From assembly GCA_963556695.1 (NCBI GenBank), contig CAUWAG010000010.1, positions 2,604,001-2,668,000 on the forward strand: a DNA stretch of 64,000 nucleotides. The letters run 5' to 3'. Source of the DNA: Anthostomella pinea. Its lineage: Eukaryota > Ascomycota > Sordariomycetes > Xylariales > Xylariaceae. Shown piece by piece: positions 9,871-19,824 of this stretch. Position 1 is the first letter of the stretch. Each line of letters starts with the position of its first letter. Under the pieces are notes generated by a model, which made no database searches, was not told the origin of the DNA, and saw nothing but the letters and a program-made list of their open reading frames with translations. The position numbers were made by a program, and so were the translations under genes.

Positions 9871-9900
9871 GGGTGTGCCGGTTCGGGGGGTCGGATGGTA

Positions 9901-12900
9901 TGTGATAGAATTGACTACCAGATCTTCTAGCATTGTCCGCAAAAATACTCTTACATTCGCAATCGTCTCCTTCGCCTTGACAGCCATACCGTTCGTCCTG
10001 ATGTACCATCCCTGTCCACCTTCCGCTTTTATTGATTGTCCGCAGCAGTCACAGTTGCCGAGAAGCTTGAGAGTACTATACACGTTTTCGCACCACCTGG
10101 TAATGAGTCGGAATCACCATAGCCTGGCTTCCGGGCAAAGCGCCAGCCAGGCTCAAAGCTACCGGAACCCAACCCTCGTCCCATCGCATGATCCTTTCAT
10201 TTGCTCGCGATCTTTCTACATCTCCTTTGGCATCGCGCGACAGGTGTGCGGCTGCCATTGAATTTGCTTGCAAGCTTATTCAGTCTCCAGCCGCACTCTC
10301 GGGATACTCAGCGGGTACCGGCTTTCGTGGGTTGCTTCTCTCCAATTGAGTCGACCATTGTAACGAGATCTCTGACTGTGTTGAACGTCGTTGAGCGTGA
10401 AAGGCAGTCCTGGTCAAGCGCGATGGCTGGGCATGGTCGATTCGTACATAGGAACTCTCAGCTGGCTGTAAAGGCAAGGTCAGAACCGTGTAGGCATCAG
10501 TCAGTGGTCCGATGCCTAAGGGGTGATTAACGCGCAGCATCGTGACCTCTGCTCCCAAAGTAACGGGAACCATTGGGAAATCACGGCCTTAGTATAGCTC
10601 ACCAAGCTATTAAGATGAAAGAAAACAGAATGCAACCAGTAAGTAAACAATCAGAACAGACTCGTTAGCCGCATCCCGTGTCATGAGAATGTCGTTAGTA
10701 GTGTAGGGTAAGCCCAAAGCTTTGAAGTAGTCGTCAAGCGTCGGTTCCATATTAGACGCAAATCGATCGCATAGCATAAGGTAGCTCCTCATGTCCCAAT
10801 ACGCAAGGCATAGTCCCCGATCGTACCACTCGGTGGCTTGCAAAGCCGGGTGGTGACTCTCGATCCCCCGTCCGATCAAGACAACTTAACGGCGCGACCC
10901 AGAGGCGATTTAGTGGAAAGAGAGAGCCCATTTCGATGCGATGTGATACATCTCGTTAAGAACGGTGGGTATATCGGTGCGGCTGATAAAGAGCGATTTG
11001 GAAAAAGCGTTGTGGTAGGGGGTTGTAGTATGATGCGCATCAGAGCAAGTTTCTGGATGATGATCGGCACCATCGATGACGATATAATGGAATGTTCGCG
11101 CATATTTTCAGATGTTTCTACCTCGGTCGTGGGCTAGCAAGCAGCTTCGCGTGTAGGTTAGCTTCTTGTGGGTACCCACTATGCCGTAGATTCGTTCATA
11201 GGCGTCGTAAACCGAGAATGCTATCTCTGTGATAAGCATCTTACTGTAGCAAGCAATACAGATAATAGGCGCCAGAAACACGGCAAGTATCGGATGGGAG
11301 GGCCCTTCATTATTAGCCAGTAGCCGATATCTTGTAGGCGCAAGGGTCTGGTCGGAACCCAGTTATTACCGAGGGTATAGTTCGGCGTGCCTATTACTCG
11401 GAGAGAGATCTGACCGTCTTCATTTCTCTCAAAAAAACCTCTGCCGAGTAAAATGGGCATCCATCCAGGCGGTTCGTTCGGCATCAAGCGCAGCGGCGCC
11501 AGCGCATCCAGCCTATCGGTCGTGTAAGCGGGATGTCAGTACCAGAAAAAGAGGAAAATTGGACCTACGTCTCCGGGTTTGTCATAGCTACTGGTACGAG
11601 GCCGTGAGTAGACCATGCAAGTCTCAAGCCTTCACGTATTCGTTCCGGTGCTGTGCAAATGGCAGTTTTAGTCCGCAGTCAGGCAGTGAGCCATGACGAG
11701 CCGTGACGTACTCAAGGAGAAACCAGTGATCTGGGTTGATGCAATCCGGCGAATGTCGCAGAGTGAAAAAAAAGCAGGTGGTGGCCAAACTGCTCAGCAA
11801 GGTAGTGGGATGACGGCAACAATAGAGCGCAAGACTGAGGACAATTTCAGTAGGTACCTTCATTGATGCCAGTAAAAACTCCAGAGGGTAGAACTGAATT
11901 TTCAAACCCGTGTGGGGGGTTGGTAAAAACAGTGCAGATCGCGTCTCGGTCAAATTGAATTGGCTGCACGCGTTAACGTGGGAGAATGGTGCCTGGCACC
12001 CGGGTAACTAGATAAGGCACAGAGCCGGGAGATGGTTTAACGCAACACATAGCTGTCGCGCCCTTGTAGTCCAAATGCATGCATACCATAGGGTATTTAA
12101 GTTGCTGGACAGGTTAAGCTACTACGAAGCGAGTTAGTCGTCCTCACAATGCAAATACTATGACGGGAGACGGGAGATATCACCCACGAACCACATCTAT
12201 CAGCTAAGTGTTCTATAGCAGAAATAGGCAGTGCTATCGCGGTGTTAGCGCTCTATCATGACATAGACTGAAAGCCTGCTTGAGCGCATCCCACGGAATA
12301 CCGAAGGAACTTGAGAATTCCCCGAGGGCTGTCGAGGCACACAGTTTCCCTTCACAACCTCCAAACGAGCTGCTTGGTTGTCTATGACTCCCGTGGTGTC
12401 ACGGCTAATGTACGTGTCAATATCAGGATCAGCTGGTTCCAGTTAACGAGCCACGTGACAGTAGGCCGCAAGTGCCTACCTGGGCGGCTGGCTTGTCGTA
12501 GCCAAGTGTTGAAATATAGAGAAACAAGAAGATGAGCGTTAGTATGACTGTCAGTTCACCGTGGCGCGATTGGAATCCACGCATGATACAAGTAACAGTA
12601 TGTAAATGGACGTATGATCGCTGCCCACATTGTGTTCTAACATCTCAGTTGGAGTGCAAACTGCGTGCTATATCGGGATGGTGTCAAATCATCGTGGACC
12701 CTACCTACCGTCAATTAAACCCGCGTCGCCTCAACGTAATAAGTAACGATACGCACCGTAGTCCTGCAGAGAGTGTCTCTTGATTTGCTGGTTACCGGTC
12801 ACAAAAGAGTCGGCAACTAAGTGAAAGTGAATGGTCTTTATTAGCATACTGGTATGAAGAGATTACACACCGCTCTCTTCATCTCCTAGCAACCATCAGG

Positions 12901-14024
12901 TCTTTATACATGTTTATCACGCACACACACACACTATCTTCCTCTTTTGCTGAGCAACGAGCCATATGTTTCTTCACCTTCCATCCCACGATTGCCGCGC
13001 TATTCCACTCAAATTAAATCATACATCCTGCCCGAAAACTGCCAGCCACGCACGCGTTGCAGCCTCCGGTACGCGCTGGGCGGTTAACATGGATTTTTAG
13101 GGGACCCCGCCGAGCTCCGAGAAATCCAACTGCTCGTTCGTCTACTTAGCCAACGAGAAACGGCGGCGAGAACTGGGGGTTGCGACACAACGGACGGAAC
13201 AATCAGGGCAGAGAGCAACATGTCCAGGAGCCGTCCAAACCGATCAATCATCCGCAAGACACCTTGACTGAAACGCGTCCTGGGGTTCTGTCCAACCAGG
13301 GACTACCGAGGCACAATATCACCAACGACAACAAGTCAGCAGGGCGTCCCACCTTGTGAGGTGGGGCCTAGCTTTCCCGAAGCGCGGCAAGACGAAATCT
13401 GCGGACCCGAAGAGGCACGTCAGTACCGAGAATGTCGGCGGCAACGAGAGCGCCGCTCAAAGCGAAATCCTCTGGGAGTATCGCGTGCATTGGGAGAACC
13501 AAGCTCTTCGTTCTTCGAGTTGGCAATCCATCACAGAGATATTCCACTTGCAAAGTTGCGGACAGCGTGACAAAACAGGGGAAGCCTCGAGTGCTTATGG
13601 GTCTCGGTTTGCGCAGTAAGCGCGAGTGGCATTGTCTGAACGAGAATATCGGATTACTTCTCGGTGCAAAGGATCCTGCAAAGGTCAGAGGTATATGACT
13701 TGCGGCCCGAAAACAATAAAAGCAAAGGTTTTAAGTTACGCTTAAACGAACGCTTTGCGCCCGTCGGCCGCTTCGGCAAGGGCAGAAAGGCCGGCAGGTA
13801 GGAGATTGGCAACTGCTTCGCCCAGTAGTAGAGGCCCTACTTCGAGACCTTCATGGGTGCGGCTAAAAGAACATTAGGACCTAGTCGGTCAGCCGCAGCC
13901 AAGTATTATACATGTAAACGGGCCGACAGTGTCGCGTATGAGAGCATAGGTTTGAAACTTAGAAGCCTTCCATCTCTCGAGTCATGTTGGCTGACGATGT
14001 GGTTTTGGCATGGTCGCGAACCCC
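9901..14024. other. Gene-poor region between the two pogo elements
   Basis: Balanced composition, but only short overlapping frames with no consistent coding signal. A diverged repeat at 10490-10690 pairs with 5290-5530. A (CA)n run lies at about 12919-12935. Frames at 10610-10879 (minus) and 13356-13698 (plus) were considered and not accepted as genes. This looks like old, degraded non-coding or pseudogene sequence. Confidence 0.5.
10490..10690 (-). repeat. Diverged repeat, partner of 5290-5530
   Basis: See 5290-5530. On the minus strand the frame ending at 10610 reads LDDYFKALGLPYTTNDILM followed by an NESVLIVYLLVAF segment. The second part has a recognisable counterpart (NESPLAAYLLVAL) in the 5.3-kb copy, which suggests both descend from one coding sequence. 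Confidence 0.5.
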
Positions 14025-14882
14025 TACCATCCCCCCCCCCTACATCTCGGACACCCCCACATCTCGTACAGCAAAACCCCACCACCACCACCTAAACCCT
14101 ATATGTTCACTTATACGCTTTCAGCCCGATATTGAAGCTGTTCAGAATGTATTTAGTGCTCTAAGTAGCCCTGATCTTAAGGTTTAATCCAATGTAGAAA
14201 TTATTCCGCGCGGCCTACGTGATTGGCTGTCTATTACCCCGCGTTTCCTACCACAAATAAAGATTTTTGGGTGCTAGAGCCTCGTCTGAAGCCTTGTTCT
14301 GTATGCACCGCAGCATCGTATAGCCGCCTAAAATGCTTCCCAAACCATATACAGACGATCATATAGCGAATGCCATCTTAGATATCACGGATAAGGGCCT
14401 CTCGCTGCAAAAAAGCGCTCAAAAACACGGCGTCCCTGCTACAACGCTCTCTAATCGACTCAACGGCAAGCCCTCAAAAGACGAAGGCCATATACACCAA
14501 CAGAGACTCTCTCCTGCTCAAGAAAGTATTATAGTCAACTGGATTTTGTGTCAGGGGAAGCTAGGACTAGCCCCTTTGTATTCCCTGGTGCGTGAGATTA
14601 TCGTAAAGGTGTTGAAAAAGAACGGAGATTCAGGCCCCCTTGGAGACCACTTCATGACCGGCTTCAAGCGCCGCAACCTCTAAATAAAGACCAAAATTGG
14701 CAAAAGGATGGAATTAGCGCGCTTTAAAGGCTTCACGCCGAAGGCATTTAACTGGTTCTTCGAAATCCTAGAGGATTACGGCTGGGTCAAGCCAGAAAAC
14801 ACGTATAATGTCGATAAGGGCGGCATCATGGCGGGTTTTGGTAATTATAACTAACCCTTTAAATCTGTATAAATTCTAATTA

Positions 14883-14934
14883 ACGTAGCTGACAAGCGAG
14901 TTGACATTACAAGCGAGTTGGCACTCGTCATGAA
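14883..14934 (+). repeat. Terminal inverted repeat, left end of element 3
   Basis: Pairs with 16691-16742 with essentially no mismatch. It contains two spaced GCGAGTTG motifs. Confidence 0.92.
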
Positions 14935-14988
14935 CTCTCCAACTGCCATGTCAAATAACTTCACCACAACGCATTCAGTTCAATTCAA

Positions 14989-16644
14989 TTAATCGGATTC
15001 CTCTTCCTCAGAGGTTTCTATCTCTATTATACAAGTTCGCGCATTATGGCCAGTATTGCCGCAAACGCCACACCGTCGCCCACGCGCTGCCGCCCGCCTC
15101 GGACAACGACTACCTTCACCCATTTCCTGTTTTGCCAGCTCAGTACCATCCTTTGCAGCCTAAAGATCTACTGCATCTTCAACAGAAAGTATTCCTCCTT
15201 TCACTAGACGTTTGTTTTTTGTTCTCTGGCATTTACTTAGTAGGTGATTGGCCTCCTCTAGCTCGCGGACCCGAGAATCAATCAAAGCGACCTTATGCAT
15301 AAGACCGTATGTAGCCTTCGAAAACGAGCTCAACGCATCAACTATTGATGTAGGTGAGCTTCCCTGGTGGTTTCTGACTCGGTTTCGGATATAAACCGAT
15401 TGGTTTACCGCTTCGTTAATGGTGGTAGGCGTCTTCGAAGTCCAAGTAGTAGGTGGCAGATTGGGGTCTGGCGACGGTGTTCATATAACAGCGACAGCAT
15501 CCAGCTTTGAAATGACACTTTCTGGGTCAAAAGGAACAAGCCCAGTGGCACTGGAACCTGTTCAAATGTTTCCTGGCGTCATAGCAGCGTTATGTGCTTC
15601 ACAAAACGCTGCAAAGAAGTCCTCCTTCGAAACGTGGGTTATATGACGCCGGATGAGATCCTCAATCATGCGACCGTAAGCTCGTTTGAGCGGGCTAAAA
15701 CAGCCGACATCTAGAGGCTGGAGCCTGTGTGACGAGTGGGCAGGCATACAAAGGGTGATAATACCGTTGTTCTGACAATAATCCTCAAAGACCTGGGAAT
15801 AGTGGCTTTCGTGACCATCTAGGATGAGGAGGCGTTTACCGGCAGTCATACGCGGTCTGATATACTTATCGAAATGCTGAATCCATTCCAAACCAATCTC
15901 ATTCGTGGTCCACCCGTTGTCGGACACAGCCACCTTCCAATCGCGTGGTAATATCGTGTCGCGATACCATGACGCGAGGTGGGTTTTGCCCTGTAGAATG
16001 ATGAACGGCGGGACCACCCAACCATCAGCATTAACAGCAGAGATTGCTGTAGACCATTCCCTGTTGCCTTGCTGAGCTTGTCTAGGCCTGCCACGTCTTT
16101 CGGTGCTTGTAATGACCATGCCGGACCCAATAATGCCCATCATAAACCCAGTCTCGTCGAAGTTGTAAATATCCGCGTCTTGGATACCATGTTTCGCGAC
16201 TGCCACTGCAACTTGGCAAAACCACGCGCGATACGTGTCTGGATCCTCGTTCAAGACCCTCTGGTAGTCTATCTTCCGATGAAAACGCGTCCGGAGGCCT
16301 GGTGTACGTTTGATGAAGTTCCGCGTCCAGTTCTTTCCAACGCGTCCAGCCCCACGCGCCGCCAACAATTGATTCGCCATATCTTCAACATAACTGTACC
16401 GGGGCGGAAATGCTCGCGCATCCAGGTCGAGAATGAAGGAACAAATGGCATTCTTTTCGGAAACCATAAGTTTCAAAGTATTGGGCATGCTGTCGCGTCG
16501 TGATGGCATTCCTTTGACTCTATTGCTCAAAGTGGAACAAGGGACGTTGAAGAGTTTTGTAAGCTGAAATATAGGAATATGAGGGTCACGTCATTTAGCT
16601 TGAACAGCTAGCTGCAAGTCTGATTCGTTATAACGCGGTGCCAT
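14989..16644 (-). pseudogene. Fot1/Tan-like transposase, full length in one frame but with four in-frame stops
   Basis: The frame from ATG 16644 to TAA 14989-14991 is 552 codons with no frameshift. Order: N-terminal HTH (QLTKLFNVPCSTLSNRVKG); CENP-B-like second domain (GKNWTRNFIKRTPGLRTRF); catalytic D in NFDETGFMMG; second D in LLILDGHESH; third in RLQPLDVGCFSPLK; then LVPFDPE, and a C-terminal zinc-knuckle-like RCGVCGNTGHNARTC. Stops interrupt it after QAK (near the N-terminus), at 15562-15564 after MTPGNI, at 15481-15483, and after VDL (about 15160). Each is one C-to-T step from a sense codon (CGA to TGA, CAG to TAG). So it is a recently silenced transposase by RIP-like or deamination changes. 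Confidence 0.9.
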
Positions 16645-16690
16645 TGTTGTTGGTGGAGATATGATGGTTTGAATCGTATTGGTTAGAAAG

Positions 16691-16742
16691 TTCATGACGA
16701 GTGCCAACTCGCTTGTAATGTCAACTCGCTTGTCAGCTACGT
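16691..16742 (-). repeat. Terminal inverted repeat, right end of element 3
   Basis: Reverse complement of 14883-14934. Confidence 0.92.
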
Positions 16743-18093
16743 TAGCTTTATATGCATCGATTCTTTGGTTTTAGGTAATTCTGTTACTAAGAAGGCCTTC
16801 TTGAAAAGCCCTTAAAGCCGTAACTGGACCTCCTTCATCGAGGCCATCTCTGCCTCAAACCAGGTATTATCTTTAAAGGGAAGGACCTCCAGGTCCAGTG
16901 GTTCATCGATGAGTTTCAAAAGACTGCCAATTGGCATTATATATGCTCAGAAAATGGCTGGACTCCGAATAACATAGCCTGCCAGTGGCTAGAAGATGTC
17001 TTTATCCCGCAAGTAGACAAGATACGAGGAAAAGATCAGACTGAGTCTATTCTTTTAATATTAGATGGCCATGGTAGCCATAACTCCGTACGTATATGAT
17101 TTTTCTTATTTAATATAAATTTCCTCTATTTCTTTCCTGATTTAATAAGGGCTAATGCATGTTATAAGGACGAATTCATGACTATCTGTTATTTCGCCAA
17201 CATATTGCTCTGTTTCTTCCCTGCACATACTAGTCACGGTATGCAACCCCTAGATAACAGGCCCTATAATGCCCTGAAGGCTCATTACCAGAAATTCCTT
17301 TCTCGGCTAAATTCTCTGACGGATGCCTCGCTTGTTGACAAGATCAACTTCATTCGGTGCTATAGCCAGACCAGAACTGCTGCTTTTATTAAGGCAAACA
17401 TCCTCTCTGGCTTCAGAACGACTGGATGTTATCTTATCAGCCGCAAGAAGTGCTTAGCGCACCCAGAAATCCAGGAAGAGAAACAAAAGACCCCTGAAAG
17501 CTCTGAACCAGAGGACCAACGGACCCCTATTACGAGCCGCTAGATCATTAATTTCGGCAAAAATAAGTCCCTTAGCACCCGGCTAAAATACAGGAAGATA
17601 GCCACTGCGTTCGAGGCTAAGGAGACCGATCTTGTTATTAAGGACAGGAAGATCAAGGCCCTGGAGGCTGAACTGGAGCGGCTACGGCCAAAGAAGCGGC
17701 AGAAGATCCCTAATTCTAACAAGAAGTTCAGAACAGTCACGGAGGTACTAAATACAGGTGGTACCATCACCCCTGGTGCCTCTGCGGATGTACCAGAAGT
17801 TGTGGTTGATGATGACGAGGAAGAAGAAGCAGAAGACGAAGACTCGGCTGAAGAGGCCGCTTCGGAGGCCATACAGGAGCCTAGGCAGACCCCTTCGGGG
17901 CGATTAATTCGGGCGCCCACTAGATATTACGAATGGTCAGCTTCAGTGCTCTCGAATGATAATTTTTTTGGATTTCTCTGACCTGAATGACTTCTTTTAC
18001 ATGTGGGTGAATAAGGGGGTGTTTTGGTGGTGGTGGTGGGGTTTTGCTGTACGAGATGTGGGAGTGTATGAGATGTGGGGGGGGGGGATGGTA

Positions 18094-19824
18094 TTGCCAG
18101 GGGCTTAAAACGAATACTGCCAGGAGTTGACCTATACCGGCGCTGGTACCAATGCAAGGACTCAGCGCGGCCGATGCCATGTCATCTCATTGCTCACGCG
18201 GCATCCTCTTGTCACGGCCTCTCAGCCAATCAGTCACATACCACGCCGCTGGTGATCGATCATGTTCCAACCACAAGCACGGACTCGACTCAACCACCAA
18301 CAAACTCCAAAGATAAGCACTTGCGCTATGTGTACCGAGCGTCCGGTTCAGAACGACTGTGACAGGACGCTGGCCAGGTATTCGATGCCATTGGCTAGTA
18401 TTGCCGCCACGGCAACACTCCAAGCAATGAGACCCATCGACGCTGCTGGCAACTGGATCCAGGATATGGCTCCCCATGCGCTTCTACTGTGCCGCGACGC
18501 CGCATGGCAACACAAAATGTGACCATCTGCCGGGGCCTAACAATGGATTCGGTTGGTCCACAAGCCCAGCAACGTCGGGACTCCGCACGGCAGAACCGGG
18601 TACTCGGGTTGTTTCCAGTCCCGGTTTCCCAGCTTCGTGCCGTGCGGACGACGCATTCAAGGATCGATTGGCGACATGCCACAAGATCTGGTCGGGATTG
18701 TCTCTCATTCGCCGGCAGGGTATGACATGCTCTACAGTTCACCAACAGTCCGCAGCATGTCTCTGGTCCGTAGACGCGCTCCTTGTGCCTCGATGACAGA
18801 AAAGCAGTGTGCGGAGGCGGCGTAGCCAATGTGCCGTTTTACTTCTGCTGCTTGCAATCTCGTCCTAACCTATGCTCTGCTAATGCCATCATGCTAGTTT
18901 GGATGCGCCTAAATGCTCCGGGACCCATAAGCAACGATCATAAGTACCTCGCATACACCAACCACTTCATTGGGATTACTGCCGAGCACACCGTAGGTGT
19001 CGTGACGTTGACTCAATGGCCCGCCCATCCACAAAGATCGGTTCGTCCCCTATTGACTCGGGTCCTACGTGCCGTGATTTGTGACGGCAGCGGATCCCGT
19101 AGCACACCGTGTCTTCGGCAGATGAACGGTGTGATTATTTGCGGTACTCGCTGCTTATCGCGAATTCGGTGAAATCATTTGAGGTTTGGCTATCACATCG
19201 GCCTTACTTCAGTGAGTCTCGCCCACGTTGACTTTATTCGGCTTTACGTGTAACGTCCGTAGGTGGCCTGTACATGGAAGGGATGATAGGCTGCCTGCTA
19301 CCGCCGTATCGTATCGAGCAATGCTGTATATGGTGTAAAGAGACGATAAATCTAGGCCATTATCTTCCTTTGTGGCGGGAGCTCCAGTCTCAGTGTGGAC
19401 CTACCGGTGTGATGATGCGGGAGTGTAAGTAGACAATGGAAAATCATTCTTTCGTTACTGGGCCTAGATTCCCTCTCGCTTTCATGAACCTAGCCTACTT
19501 GCTGCAGCTCTTACAGCTATCACCCGGGTAGCCATTGACTGATACCGCACAAGACTGCAATCTCCTATTTTTTATCAGATAGCCGTTGCCCAGTAGTAGA
19601 GCATTGACCGCACTACGTCCCACGGTCCTTGCTCTCCGAGGGACCTACCACTAGCCACCTCAGCAACACACATTTGCATACACCTGCTTGATACACCAAC
19701 ATTTCTATTCTGGACCTTTGCTTCGCTGCGGAATTCTTTCACTTGCCACTCTAGCTACAGTCAACCACATGGACCGGCCTGACGCACAGAACCCCTTCGC
19801 AACCTTACTTCGCTGAAGACCACA
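18094..19824. other. Intergenic, no supported gene
   Basis: GC-balanced DNA with many overlapping short frames on both strands (longest 144 codons on the minus strand at 18395-18829), none with a recognisable domain or a dominant codon pattern. The last few hundred bases before 19825 are pyrimidine-rich and should hold the promoter of the P450 gene. Confidence 0.5.

Larger units (their letters stand above)
7003..9898 (+). mobile_element. Pogo/Fot1-type DNA transposon, element 1 (degenerate, with three insertions)
   Basis: Terminal inverted repeats of more than 40 bp begin CCATCCGACCCCCCGAACC at 7003, and the complement ends at 9898. TA dinucleotides border both sides (7001-7002, 9899-9900), the target duplication of Tc1/mariner-pogo elements. 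Inside is a broken transposase gene on the plus strand. The right inverted repeat is itself interrupted by an insert (9672-9870). Other insertions lie at 8044-8268 and 8913-9124. It is a sister of element 2 (14027-18091): the inverted-repeat interiors and the transposase are similar throughout. Confidence 0.9.
14883..16742 (-). mobile_element. Fot1/Tan-like DNA transposon, element 3 (1860 bp), nested in element 2
   Basis: Near-perfect terminal inverted repeats of about 52 bp start ACGTAGCTGACAAGCGAG and include two direct copies of ACA(A)GCGAGTTG, likely transposase-binding repeats. TA dinucleotides flank both ends (14881-14882, 16743-16744). A single transposase gene fills the inside on the minus strand. 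The well-preserved inverted repeats and unbroken frame suggest it is the youngest DNA transposon in the window. Confidence 0.93.
14333..17981 (+). pseudogene. Pogo-type transposase, element 2, interrupted by element 3
   Basis: Homologous to the transposase at 7305. The HTH part (DHIANAILDITDKGLSLQ..KHGVPATTLSNRL) runs 14333-14683 and ends at a premature stop after RRNL. The first catalytic motif NVDKGGIMAG (about 14810-14835) keeps its Asp. Element 3 then interrupts an intron-like stretch (GTAATT.. at about 14840 to ..TTTTAG at about 16774). After it come LDGHGSH (about 17064-17084), QPLDNRPYN (about 17244) and the acidic C-terminal region, ending at 17979-17981. A frame change near 16855 and the stop at 14683 show it is dead. 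Because the nested insert fell in or beside the intron, it need not have been the killing event. Confidence 0.82.
14027..18091 (+). mobile_element. Pogo/Fot1-type DNA transposon, element 2 (host of nested element 3)
   Basis: The left end is CCATCCCCCCCCCCTACATC after TA (14025-14026). The right end is GATGTGGGGGG..GGATGG before TA (18092-18093). Subterminal arms (CTCGTACAGCAAAACCCCAC and complement) are also inverted. Total 4065 bp, of which 1860 bp is element 3; without it the element would be about 2.2 kb. Poly-C/poly-G stretches at both tips are part of the termini. Flanking DNA on either side shows no gene. Confidence 0.9.

Noticed and set aside
10610..10879. Minus-strand frame with a protein-like sequence (LDDYFKALGLPYTTNDILM)
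   Set aside because: It is short, ends in stops with no continuing exon, and has a decayed counterpart at 5.3 kb. It is treated as a relic repeat rather than a gene.
13356..13698. Three overlapping plus-strand frames of 69-88 codons
   Set aside because: No domain, no preferred frame and no splice continuation. The CKVADSV/CKRADSV resemblance to 13905-13930 is too short to support a gene.
15419..16503. Plus-strand frames inside element 3
   Set aside because: Shadows of the minus-strand transposase, which has ordered DDE motifs.
18395..18829. 144-codon minus-strand frame
   Set aside because: Several frames on both strands are open here, as expected in GC-rich non-coding DNA. The peptide is Arg/Cys-rich without pattern.
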